Shown here: positions 7,603-15,636 of the stretch, one piece after another
How the letters are laid out: every line of letters begins with the position of its first letter
How positions within the stretch are numbered: position 1 is the first letter of the stretch
Source: Akkermansiaceae bacterium
GTDB lineage: Bacteria > Verrucomicrobiota > Verrucomicrobiia > Verrucomicrobiales > Akkermansiaceae
DNA: 36,813 nucleotides
Assembly (NCBI GenBank): GCA_947491475.1
Contig: CANLKN010000032.1
Span: 1-36,813, forward strand
Direction of reading: 5' to 3'
Program-made: the position numbers and the translations under genes
The notes under the pieces: model-generated
Databases searched by the model: none
Seen by the model: only the letters and a program-made list of their open reading frames with translations
Told to the model about the DNA's origin: nothing

Positions 7603-9230
7603 AAATCACCACACAAATATCGCGCATCGTCTTTGCATTTACCCTGCTTGTCGCTATCTGGACGATGACCGTCCACCTAGGCAAGCCCCTGCTCGGCCCG
7701 CATTCGTTCCGCCAGACGCAGACGGCAATCTCTACTTATTATATGGCCAAGGACGCCACGATGTTTGCCGACTACATCACGCCGGTGCTCGGCAAGCCGT
7801 GGCGAATCCCGATGGAGCTGCCGGTCTATCAATGGCTCACCGCACGCTGGCACAACCTAACAGGCATGGCGCTCGATGCCAGCGGCAAGCTGGTCTCCGT
7901 GCTGGCATGGCTGGCCTGCATGGCCCCGGTGTGGATCCTGCTGCGCTCGTTGCGCTTTGAACGGCCTCAGATCCTTCTAACACTCGCCCTGCTTCTCTCC
8001 AGCCCGCTCTATCTGTTCTGGAGCAACGCGTTTCTGATCGAAAGCACCGGGGTGTTTCTCGCGCTAGCCATGGTCGCCTGCGTGGTCCGTGGCCATGAAA
8101 TGAAAAGCGTGCCATGGCTGGTGGCGGGCCTGCTTTTCGGCATCGTGGCCATCTTGTGCAAAGCCACCACCTGGGCACTTGCGGCAGGTGCCGGCGGCCT
8201 CTTGCTGGTCTTCCGCGATGGCTGGCCGCAGTGGCGCGCGTTGTTAGGCCGGCATGAAGAAAAGTCTCCGGGCGAGACGCCCGGGCCACGTGGCGTGACC
8301 ATACTTGCCGCCTCCTCCCTCTGCCTGTTGCTGCCATTCATCGCCGGCAAGCTGTGGCTGAGTTATGGGGATTCCATCAAATCCGCCAATCCCTTCGCCC
8401 GACAGATCCTGCTCTCCAGTTCACCGCATCAAGCCAAGTGGAACTACGGCACCTGGGAACAGAAACTCGACCCCGCGACCTGGCAGGTCATTTGGCGTCA
8501 CATCACCGACCAGTTGTTAGTTCCCTTTCCGCTGATCGGCCCGTTCCTGATCCCGCTCGTTCTGTTGGCCGCAGCCATCGCTGCTCCGCGGCGCATTCCG
8601 CTGATGCTGGTGTTTCTGGCCGGCTTCGCCGCCGGGCCGCTGGTTTTCACCAATCTCTACTATGAACACAGTTATTACTGGAGCGCCAACGGCATCTGGC
8701 TGTTGCTGGCCGTTGGAACGGCCTTGGCCGGCATCTCCGAATTCCGGCCCGGAAAATCCTGGCCGCAGTTCGCTTCGGCCGCCCTCGCGGTTCTGATGGT
8801 TATTTCCGGTTTCACGGCATGGTTCCAGCGCTTCCTACCCATCCTCACCGCACTTCCCAAACGCGAGCAAATCACCGAAGCATGGACGAAACCCGTGCAG
8901 GCCATCGTTCCACCCGGGCGAACGCTTCTCATGGTCGGCAACGATTGGAACCCCGCCGCGCACTACTATGCCGGGCGCATGGGCCTCGCCCAACCAGCCT
9001 CCGAAGGCATCCGCTTTCCCGGGCCGGAGTTTGAGGAGTCAATGAAGTTACTAGGCCCCGACGAGAAACCCGGTGCGATGGTAATTGCCGACTCCCTCCT
9101 CACGCAGGAAAACCAACCCGCCATCGCACAGATCCTGCAACAGCTCGGCATGTCCCTCAACGGCCAGCGCAGCGCCTTCGGCGTGATGTTTCCGGCACAG
9201 GATCTGCAATCCGGTACCCCGGCTGAATGA
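7599..9230 (+). CDS. Polytopic GT-C-type glycosyltransferase (ArnT-like)
   Basis: A 543-residue membrane protein with about 11 hydrophobic segments. The first periplasmic loop after TM1 reads 'LLGPHSFRQTQTAISTYYMA' (31-50), a pattern typical of ArnT/PMT-like bacterial GT-C proteins, followed by 'MELPVYQWL' (72-80). The C-terminal ~130 residues form a soluble periplasmic domain. It would use a polyprenyl-linked sugar, plausibly made by the GT2 encoded two genes upstream. The start at 7599 overlaps the methyltransferase stop; an earlier in-frame start at 7557 would overlap more and add 14 residues before TM1. A short loop at about residues 221-234 ('EKSPGETPGPRG') is encoded by a palindromic repeat that also occurs between genes in this window. 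Confidence 0.8.
   Translation: MKITTQISRIVFAFTLLVAIWTMTVHLGKPLLGPHSFRQTQTAISTYYMAKDATMFADYITPVLGKPWRIPMELPVYQWLTARWHNLTGMALDASGKLVSVLAWLACMAPVWILLRSLRFERPQILLTLALLLSSPLYLFWSNAFLIESTGVFLALAMVACVVRGHEMKSVPWLVAGLLFGIVAILCKATTWALAAGAGGLLLVFRDGWPQWRALLGRHEEKSPGETPGPRGVTILAASSLCLLLPFIAGKLWLSYGDSIKSANPFARQILLSSSPHQAKWNYGTWEQKLDPATWQVIWRHITDQLLVPFPLIGPFLIPLVLLAAAIAAPRRIPLMLVFLAGFAAGPLVFTNLYYEHSYYWSANGIWLLLAVGTALAGISEFRPGKSWPQFASAALAVLMVISGFTAWFQRFLPILTALPKREQITEAWTKPVQAIVPPGRTLLMVGNDWNPAAHYYAGRMGLAQPASEGIRFPGPEFEESMKLLGPDEKPGAMVIADSLLTQENQPAIAQILQQLGMSLNGQRSAFGVMFPAQDLQSGTPAE
8268..8294. repeat. Palindromic repeat inserted in frame inside the GT-C gene
   Basis: CCGGGCG (8268-8274), loop AGA, CGCCCGG (8278-8284) forms a perfect 7-bp hairpin. 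It is followed at once by the palindrome GCCACGTGGC (8285-8294). The core GGGCGAGACGCCCG and the following GCCAC recur at 15606-15625 in an intergenic region. In this gene the unit is read in frame without a stop. Confidence 0.75.
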
Positions 9231-9238
9231 ATCGCAGA

Positions 9239-11143
9239 TCATTCGCCGAATTCCAGACGGGAAAAGCGCACCTTGGCCTGCTGAAAGTCGTAGTGGTGAG
9301 CAAAGCCAGCTTCGCCAGTGATTGCGATGGCACGAGGCCGCAGTGATGGCAACCGCGGGTCATCCGGCCGATTCCGAAAAACGGCAAAAGCCTCATTGTT
9401 GGGGATTACTGGTGAAATAAGGAATCCGGCGGACGCCACGTTGGGCAGGAACCGGAAAGCATGCGTGCTGCCATCCGCCATCTGAACCGCCAGGATCAAC
9501 ACCGCAGGCTTGTAAAATTGTTTCAAGATTCTGCCTCTCGTCTTGAGCGGCAGTTCGATTTGACACCAAAGCGCATTCGCTTCGGGAAGAGGAACCATGG
9601 TTTCCGGCTGCAAACCAGTCTCTTGAAGCTCGATGAACCGATAGGGAACTGGAGTTTCACGACGGCTCATGAGCATATAGCCACTCTGCTCACCCTCTAT
9701 GTCATAGTGACTCAGAATCTCCGGCCAAGAAAGTCCGTCGTCCATCGATGGGAAACGTTGATCCAACGAACGCACGGCAAACAGAAGTTGATCAGGTGCA
9801 GATTTGGTTAGAAGAAAGTCTCTATTCTTTTTTGCAAGCGTATCTGTGATTGCCGAATAGCTTTCGAACACCGGTCGATGCCTTACATTGAGTTTGTTGG
9901 CATACATTGCATCAATGCCACCCCATGGATAGAGATCCACAGTCCTGTCCGACAGATTGAATGGCTGCTTTTCTGCAATCGGCTTCATGTCATTTTCATA
10001 TTGCCGCTCCACGTGCACGCGACTGCCCAGAAACTTGCCCAAATCGATCACGCCACCCAGACGGATGGTTTGTCCGAGCCTATCCTCAAAGGATGGGTTC
10101 CGATCATGCAACTGCATGCAGGCACCAAACAAAACCAATGACAAGACCGCTGCGATTGATGGGATCGTCCGCTGGGTGACCACATGGAACTGGATAATGG
10201 CGATGCTGGCCAGTATCGCCATGGCCACGACTTCGTGATGGTCGTGTCGCACAAAGCCCGCTTTGAATGCGATCAAAAGCAAAAACCCGGTGATTCCCGA
10301 CAAGGCCATGGCAGTGAACCAGTCTCGCTTGAACCAGACGACCAGTGGCAATCCAGTCAGAGCCGTTGCGATGAAGACAAAAGACCACACGTTGGCCATA
10401 CCCCACGGATGCGCAAGCTGCATGGCTTCTGCGTAGCCACTGGTGATTTCCATGGATGAGGTAATGTAAGTCCCCACCGACGCGAGCGACTGGTCTGCCA
10501 ACAACCACAGCACGATCAGGAAAACGGCATAAACCGCACCGATCAGTGCGCTTCGCCGCTCGCGTATCAGGCAGTAAAGGGTGATAGCAGCCACACATGG
10601 AACGATTGCGATGAACCACGAGAACTTCACCACACTGGCAAGTGCCAACGCGGCTCCCACAACCGCGTTCGTCGGAATGTCCCTTGGCCGAGTCATTATC
10701 CACGCGGTCGATGCAAAGGCTGTAAAAGCGAAAATCTGCGCATCGACCACATCCACCGATGCGGTGAGCGCGGTCACCAGCATCGCGCCAATCCATTGCG
10801 TCCATTTGGGCAGAGTGCTGAGCCCGAGTGTTTTCCAAACCACAACACACCAGGCGGCGGCAATGAGCAGCCATCCCATCAGGGTGAGAGGATAGGTCTG
10901 TGGGGTTGCTCCGAAGTAGAGGAAGCCGTATGGCCCAAAGGTGAAAACGACATCTGTGCCGAAGGCCAAGCGATTCACAAAGGCATCATGCAGCACGAGA
11001 ACCCAGGAATTGTTGCATGGCGGTTGCCATGATCGCGGAACCCAAGGAACAAATACCGAAAAGGTGTAGAAAGTGAAGAGGGCGGGAAGCCCTAGGGTTC
11101 TTGCGAGATGGATCAACTTGGAAGCGGGGGATTCGCGATTCAC
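9239..11143 (-). CDS. Large polytopic membrane protein, GT-C-like, unknown function
   Basis: A 634-residue protein with about 10-11 transmembrane segments in the first ~360 residues, then a soluble domain of about 270 residues. The first extramembrane loop contains 'NNSWVLVLHDAFVNRLAFGTD' just before 'VVFTFGPYGFLYFG'. A second charged motif, 'RHDHHEVVAM', lies near residue 300. The topology (many helices, acidic residues in loop 1, a C-terminal periplasmic domain) matches GT-C glycosyltransferases, but no family signature is firm. The start is GTG at 11143. The gene is alone on the minus strand. It converges with the previous gene with only 8 bp between the stops, and it diverges from the GT2-methyltransferase gene across about 160 bp, where both promoters should lie. 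Confidence 0.75.
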   Translation of the reverse strand: MNRESPASKLIHLARTLGLPALFTFYTFSVFVPWVPRSWQPPCNNSWVLVLHDAFVNRLAFGTDVVFTFGPYGFLYFGATPQTYPLTLMGWLLIAAAWCVVVWKTLGLSTLPKWTQWIGAMLVTALTASVDVVDAQIFAFTAFASTAWIMTRPRDIPTNAVVGAALALASVVKFSWFIAIVPCVAAITLYCLIRERRSALIGAVYAVFLIVLWLLADQSLASVGTYITSSMEITSGYAEAMQLAHPWGMANVWSFVFIATALTGLPLVVWFKRDWFTAMALSGITGFLLLIAFKAGFVRHDHHEVVAMAILASIAIIQFHVVTQRTIPSIAAVLSLVLFGACMQLHDRNPSFEDRLGQTIRLGGVIDLGKFLGSRVHVERQYENDMKPIAEKQPFNLSDRTVDLYPWGGIDAMYANKLNVRHRPVFESYSAITDTLAKKNRDFLLTKSAPDQLLFAVRSLDQRFPSMDDGLSWPEILSHYDIEGEQSGYMLMSRRETPVPYRFIELQETGLQPETMVPLPEANALWCQIELPLKTRGRILKQFYKPAVLILAVQMADGSTHAFRFLPNVASAGFLISPVIPNNEAFAVFRNRPDDPRLPSLRPRAIAITGEAGFAHHYDFQQAKVRFSRLEFGE

Positions 11144-11305
11144 TTAGTCGGCTTACTTCGAAGCTTATGGTCTGCCAATCTCAATTTGGGTCAGGCGTTT
11201 TGTTCGCTCCGCCTGTGCCTGTGGATAAGCACGGCCCTGCGCATGCATTCTTGAAAAATGCGTCCTAGCGCGTTTCCCGGATTCCTGTCTCAATACGTCC
11301 AGCTC

Positions 11306-12796
11306 ATGACGTCTCAGCAGTCCAAGTCCCTGATTTTCATCGTCGCTTACAATGCCGAGGCGCACTTGGAGAGTGTGTTCAGGCGCATTCCGTATGATCG
11401 GCTACCGGTGGGCTGCGAGATCCTCGTTAGTGACGACGCCTCGCCGGACGGCACCTTCGAGGTCGGGCAGAAGGCGGCGCTGTCGTGCCCGATTCCGGTG
11501 CGGGTGCTCAAGAACCCTAAAAACCTCGGCTACGGCGGCAACCAGAAGCTCGGCTATCAGATCGCCATCCAGGAAAACTATCAGGCGGTGGTGATGCTGC
11601 ATGGCGACGGTCAATATGCGCCGGAACTTTTGCCGGAAATGCTCGCTCCGATCCTTGAGGAGGACGCGGATGTGGTGCTCGGCTCGCGGATGCTTCGCAA
11701 AAAGGATGCGCTGGCCGGCGGCATGCCGCTCTACAAATGGATCGGCAACCAGATCCTCACCAAGCTGGAAAACCGGATTGTCGGCGCGGAACTCAGCGAG
11801 TTCCACACCGGCTACCGCGCCTATCGGATCGACGCGCTGCGCCGCATTCCGTTCCACCACAATACCAACAATTTCCACTTCGACACCGACATCCTCATCC
11901 AGATGCTTCGCGTGGGTGCCGAATTCCGCGAGATTCCGATTCCCACGCATTATGGGGACGAGGTCTGCCATGTGAACGGCTGGCGTTATTTCTTCGATTG
12001 CATCCGCAGTTGCTGGCACGACTGGTTGACGAAAAAAGGCATCTTCTACTGCCGCCGCTTCGACTTCGCACCGCCCGGCGGCCGCTATGAGTCGAAACTC
12101 GACATCCCCCATTCCTCGCACCAAACCGCGCTGCGCCTCGTGCCTAACGGCAGCCGCGTGCTCGACATCGGCGGCGGCAACGGCTGGGTGGCCGATGAGT
12201 TGACAGACAGGAAAAACTGTGAGGTTTCCATCATCGACAACTTCTTCCGCACGGAGCCGCCGATCCACCACCGGATGATTCATCACGATCTCAAGGACCC
12301 CATCGACTTCGACCTGCCGCCTGCCGACGTGGTGCTGATGATGGACGTGATCGAGCATCTTCCGCGTCCTGAGCACGTCGCGTTGTTGGACCGTCTGCGG
12401 CGCGACCTCGATGATCCGCCGGCCAGGATGATCATCAGCGTGCCGAATACCGCTTTCCTACCTTTGCGGCTGAGTTTCTCACTGCTCGGCAGGCTCAACT
12501 ACGGCCGACGCGGGATTCTCGACGACACCCATGCATTCCTGTTCACCCGCAAGTCGCTGCACGAGTTGATGGAGGAATGCGATTATGACATTCTCGGCTG
12601 GCATCACACGCCGCCGCCCTACGAGCTTGCGCTTGGCGATCGCAAACAACTGGCGCGTATGCTCACTTCGCTGCATGCCACGGCCGCGCGGCTGATGCCT
12701 TCGCTTTTCGCCTACCAGCACCTTATCGAGGCCAGCCCGCGCCCTACCGTGGAAAGCCTGATCCGGCATTCGTTCGAGAATTCGCGCGGGAAATAG
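11306..12796 (+). CDS. Bifunctional protein: family 2 glycosyltransferase fused to SAM methyltransferase
   Basis: A 496-residue protein with two enzymes in one chain. Residues about 8-235 are a polyprenyl-phosphate-type GT2: 'SLIFIVAYNAEAHL' (8-21), 'ILVSDDASPDGT' (39-50), 'VVMLHGDGQY' (95-104) and 'SEFHTGYRAYR' (164-174). Residues about 265-490 are a class I methyltransferase with motif I 'VLDIGGGNGW' (285-294), 'VSIIDNF' (307-313) and 'ADVVLMMDVIEHL' (340-352). Each domain has its key residues, so both are probably active. The fusion suggests that sugar transfer and a methylation step act on the same lipid-linked product. The ATG at 11306 is chosen as start, directly before the GT2 fold; an in-frame ATG at 11258 would add 16 residues. 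Confidence 0.88.
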   Translation: MTSQQSKSLIFIVAYNAEAHLESVFRRIPYDRLPVGCEILVSDDASPDGTFEVGQKAALSCPIPVRVLKNPKNLGYGGNQKLGYQIAIQENYQAVVMLHGDGQYAPELLPEMLAPILEEDADVVLGSRMLRKKDALAGGMPLYKWIGNQILTKLENRIVGAELSEFHTGYRAYRIDALRRIPFHHNTNNFHFDTDILIQMLRVGAEFREIPIPTHYGDEVCHVNGWRYFFDCIRSCWHDWLTKKGIFYCRRFDFAPPGGRYESKLDIPHSSHQTALRLVPNGSRVLDIGGGNGWVADELTDRKNCEVSIIDNFFRTEPPIHHRMIHHDLKDPIDFDLPPADVVLMMDVIEHLPRPEHVALLDRLRRDLDDPPARMIISVPNTAFLPLRLSFSLLGRLNYGRRGILDDTHAFLFTRKSLHELMEECDYDILGWHHTPPPYELALGDRKQLARMLTSLHATAARLMPSLFAYQHLIEASPRPTVESLIRHSFENSRGK

Positions 12797-12818
12797 GGGT
12801 GAGCGCTGGTGGATTTTT

Positions 12819-12903
12819 GCCCCGGTAGGGGCATGTGAAATTAGCCGGTGGCGGGAGCCACCGGATTGAGGTATGAAATGAATCCGTGTCCCGGCAGGGA
12901 CAC
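12819..12903. repeat. Left REP-like hairpin cluster flanking the RAYT
   Basis: Three perfect hairpins in a row: GCCCC/GGGGC (12819-12832, loop GGTA), CCGGTGGC/GCCACCGG (12845-12864, loop GGGA) and GTGTCCC/GGGACAC (12886-12903, loop GGCA). The 29-nt stretch at 12837-12865 around the middle hairpin recurs inverted at 13417-13445 with one mismatch. This is the arrangement of REP sequences next to a REP-associated transposase. Confidence 0.85.
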
Positions 12904-12917
12904 CTGAAAGCGCCGCC

Positions 12918-13364
12918 ATGCCATCGACCCACCTCTCGCTGCATTTCCACGTCGTTTTCTAGACGAAGAACCGTGAACCCCGCATCGCCGCGGAATGGCG
13001 CGAACGGCTTCACGCCTATCTCGGCGGCGTGGCACGGAAATCAGGCGCAATTCCTGAGGCTATTGGCGGGGTGGCTGACCATGTTCATCTGCTACTCGGG
13101 CTGAACGCAAGCACACGCCTCGCCGATGTGGTTCGCGACATCAAGGCGGTTTCCTCGAAATGGGTTCATGACGAGACAGGCGATCGCGCGTTTGCGTGGC
13201 AGGAAGGTTATGGAGCATTCAGCATCAGCCCGTCCCACCGCGAAAACGTCCGCAACTACATCTCTCGGCAGGAAGAGCATCATCGGAAGCGGACCTTCCA
13301 AGAGGAATACTTGCAACTCCTGCATCGCTGTGGCGTGGATTTCGATGAGCGCTATCTATGGTGA
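12918..13364 (+). pseudogene. REP-associated tyrosine transposase (IS200/IS605-like Y1), nonsense-disrupted
   Basis: An IS200-type Y1 transposase reading frame of 148 sense codons, interrupted by TAG at codon 15 (12960-12962). The N-terminus before the stop, 'MPSTHLSLHFHVVF', and the residues right after it, 'TKNREPRI', are the usual family start, where a serine normally stands at the stop position. The HUH motif is intact in 'DHVHLLLGL', and the Y-containing helix 'NYISRQEEHHRKRTFQEEYL' keeps the catalytic tyrosine context. No frameshift is seen, so a single TCG-to-TAG change explains the break. Without the first beta strand a restart product is unlikely to work. It lies between inverted REP-like hairpins and between two convergent glycan genes. 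Amber suppression or a sequencing error cannot be excluded. Confidence 0.88.
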
Positions 13365-13379
13365 GCTGCAACATTCCGT

Positions 13380-13461
13380 AGCCCCTCCGGGGCTCAATCC
13401 ATCTTGTTGATCGGGTTCCGGTGGCTCGCGCCACCGGCTAATTTCCGCGATCCCTTCCGGG
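13380..13461. repeat. Right REP-like hairpin cluster flanking the RAYT
   Basis: AGCCCC/GGGGCT (13380-13394, loop TCC), CCGGTGGC/GCCACCGG (13418-13437, loop TCGC) and a weaker imperfect hairpin at about 13449-13463 lie after the transposase stop. The middle hairpin with its flanks (13417-13445) is the inverted copy of 12837-12865. Confidence 0.85.
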
Positions 13462-13472
13462 CTCAGGAACCC

Positions 13473-15377
13473 TCACTCGCCCAGATCGATCAACCGCGCA
13501 TTACCTGCGGTGGCGACGAGGCCGCCGTCGCGTTTGGCGAGGGCGTCGATGTTGTCCATGAAGTCGTTGAAGCGCGGTTTCCAAATTTGAGTGTAAAACC
13601 ACTCCGGGCGGGTGCTTTCGTTCCAGAGCTTGCGGGTATAGAGCAGCACGGCGTTGTTGAAATCCACGGCGATGACATAGCGGATGCCGAGGCCTTTCAG
13701 GTAAGCCGCAAGTGCCTCCGGACCTTGTTCGAAGGGAATGCCCGGCGGCGGTGAGGAACCGCCCACCGCATTGATCGAGACCATCGGGTTGCGCCTGTAG
13801 TCGAACCAATAACTCGCGTCCACCATGGTGAGGATCTTTTCACCGGCGGGCACCTGTTCCTGCAACTGGGCATAGGCTTTCCGCAGGTTCGGATCGAAGA
13901 ACGGTTTCACTTCCTTGATTTGATCCGGCAGTCCGGTGATCTGCTCGCGCAGTTCCTTGCCGCCTTGTGCCGAGCTGACGACCATGAAAACGATCAGCGC
14001 CGCAGCACTGGCGGCGACGGGCAATCGCAGTGCTTCGTTGCCGGCATCCGCAGGATTTTCCGTGGCGGATTTTTTCAACAGCGCGGCCAGCATCCACAAG
14101 CCCAGTGGCACGAAGATCGGGTGGAGGTAGCGATGGAGATCAAGAAATGCGAGCGCGCTGAAGCGGTGGAGGATCACGGCGCTTGCCAGCAGCATGCCCC
14201 AGAGGATGGGCGAGGTGGATTTTCCCGCCGGAAGCAGCGCCGCCACGGCAAGCAGCGCCAACATGCTCAAGGCTTCAGGAGCTGTGAAGAATGCAAGCAC
14301 TCCTGCCCAATCCTTGAGCGGCTCGTTGAAGGCATAGGTCTGATAGGCCTTGCTGACATAGCCACTGATGGGCGGAACCATCGGCGTGCCGTTGGAGGCG
14401 TAAAGCACGAGCATGAAGGGAATCAAAACCACGAGTGCCACCAGCCCGGTTGTTAGATAAGGTGAAATGATGACAGGCAAATTGTTTTTGGCGCGCAATC
14501 CGCACCACAGATCCCGCAGGGCGAGTGCGGCGAGGATGAAGCCGGCCACTGCGGTGAAGGTCGGGCGGATGCTGCATGTTCCGGCCAGCAGCAGTCCGGC
14601 CGGAACAAACGCGGCCCATGCTCGGGGTTTCGCGGCAAAGGCCCGCTCCAGCGTGATCAACATGCCGAGCAGCATGGCACCGCCGGTCATCGCGCCGTTG
14701 GTGCTGATGCGCGGCACCGGCACGAACCAGAAGGCGAATAGCAGCAGGAAGCGCACGACGGCATATTGGCCTTTGAGTCCGCGCGTGGCGTGGACGAGCA
14801 TGCCGAAGATCATCAGCATCGCCATGCCGCGGTCCGGAACGTGGCCGTTGCGCTCGGCACCGACGATCATCACCAGCGCCTGCAGGATCGACTGGCCGCC
14901 GAAAGTGCCCGCACGCTGGAAGCTGAACGGCTCGATCAAGGTGCCGGTGGCGAGAAGTTTCACCGGCAGCATGAGATAACAGATCAGGTCGTCGTTGGGA
15001 TCGATGTGATGCGGCCAGGCGATCGAGGAGGCGAAGGCAAGCGCGGCGAGAAAATACAACACCACATCCGAAAGTGGCATCCGCAGGGTGGAGAATGAAA
15101 ACCCTCCACCGAGCAGGCGGCTCATGCCGTGAACGATGGCCATCACCGCACCCAGTCCGACCACCGCGGTGAGGATCGGCGCGACGGCGAGCTTGAAAAC
15201 CATGAGCAGTCCGCCGATGGCAAGGGTGGCGGCCATGCCCCAGGCGGCGGTGAGGCCCCAGCCGAGATCGTCGAACTCCGGTCGGCGCAGCGCACGGCGC
15301 AGGGTTTCACCGTAGCCGAGAAAGGATATGAATATGACAATGCTCCAGAGGAGGACGGGGAAGTAGCTCGGGTGCAT
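13473..15377 (-). CDS. Polytopic membrane protein, probable GT-C-type glycosyltransferase
   Basis: A 634-residue protein with about 12 transmembrane helices and a C-terminal soluble domain of ~150 residues. After about four helices it has the loop 'IAWPHHIDPNDDLICYLMLP', with paired aspartates like the metal-binding acidic pair of GT-C enzymes. The C-terminal domain contains 'GEKILTMVDASYWFDYRRNP' and 'LKGLGIRYVIAVDFNN', as in the periplasmic domains of related putative glycosyltransferases. A TTG at 15419 opens the frame earlier, but the ATG at 15377 is preferred since it directly precedes TM1. It is downstream of the GT2 gene across a 260-bp gap containing repeats, and converges with the RAYT. 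The exact family and sugar are unknown. Confidence 0.75.
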   Translation of the reverse strand: MHPSYFPVLLWSIVIFISFLGYGETLRRALRRPEFDDLGWGLTAAWGMAATLAIGGLLMVFKLAVAPILTAVVGLGAVMAIVHGMSRLLGGGFSFSTLRMPLSDVVLYFLAALAFASSIAWPHHIDPNDDLICYLMLPVKLLATGTLIEPFSFQRAGTFGGQSILQALVMIVGAERNGHVPDRGMAMLMIFGMLVHATRGLKGQYAVVRFLLLFAFWFVPVPRISTNGAMTGGAMLLGMLITLERAFAAKPRAWAAFVPAGLLLAGTCSIRPTFTAVAGFILAALALRDLWCGLRAKNNLPVIISPYLTTGLVALVVLIPFMLVLYASNGTPMVPPISGYVSKAYQTYAFNEPLKDWAGVLAFFTAPEALSMLALLAVAALLPAGKSTSPILWGMLLASAVILHRFSALAFLDLHRYLHPIFVPLGLWMLAALLKKSATENPADAGNEALRLPVAASAAALIVFMVVSSAQGGKELREQITGLPDQIKEVKPFFDPNLRKAYAQLQEQVPAGEKILTMVDASYWFDYRRNPMVSINAVGGSSPPPGIPFEQGPEALAAYLKGLGIRYVIAVDFNNAVLLYTRKLWNESTRPEWFYTQIWKPRFNDFMDNIDALAKRDGGLVATAGNARLIDLGE

Positions 15378-15457
15378 GGCGCAAAGCCAATCCTGAAGCC
15401 GCCACGGCGGAAAGGTCAAAATGGTGGGGGCGGCGCACCCAAAATGATTTCAGCGAA

Positions 15458-15484
15458 ACGCAGAGGCGCTAAGTTCGCAGAGGG
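15458..15484. repeat. Short CGCAGAGG direct repeat, intergenic
   Basis: CGCAGAGG occurs at 15459-15466 and again at 15476-15483, with CGCTAAG between. This resembles the 'CGCAGAGG-CGCTAAG' type of short intergenic repeat seen in many bacterial genomes. It sits in the gap between two minus-strand membrane-protein genes. Confidence 0.5.
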
Positions 15485-15548
15485 AAGCGCGGAGTTGATA
15501 CGATTTGGAGAAGGGAAGCGTGGTGGTTCAGATCAAGGGAGCGCAACC

Positions 15549-15625
15549 GTGGCGCGGGCGTCCCAGCTCGTCGCCATCTCTGAAGGCGAATTAAAAGAGG
15601 GCTGCGGGCGAGACGCCCGCGCCAC
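15549..15625. repeat. Inverted pair of palindromic repeat units
   Basis: GTGGCGCGGGCGTC at 15549-15562 is the exact reverse complement of 15612-15625. The right copy also forms its own hairpin, GCGGGCG/CGCCCGC with loop AGA (15604-15620), the same design as the in-gene copy at 8268-8284. The pair lies between two minus-strand genes. Confidence 0.75.
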
Positions 15626-15636
15626 TTGTGAGTTCC

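Larger units (their letters stand above)
12819..13461 (+). mobile_element. RAYT/REP unit (transposase pseudogene plus flanking inverted REPs)
   Basis: The unit runs from the first left hairpin to the last right hairpin, with the broken RAYT in the middle. The flanks are inverted relative to each other, as in BIME-type elements. It fills most of the gap between the GT2-methyltransferase stop (12796) and the next gene's stop (13473). No target-site duplication was identified by eye. Confidence 0.75.

Noticed and set aside
9225-9244. GAATGA...TCATTC inverted repeat between two convergent stops
   Set aside because: Only 6 bp and no T-tract; stop codons on both strands account for part of it. Too weak to call a terminator.
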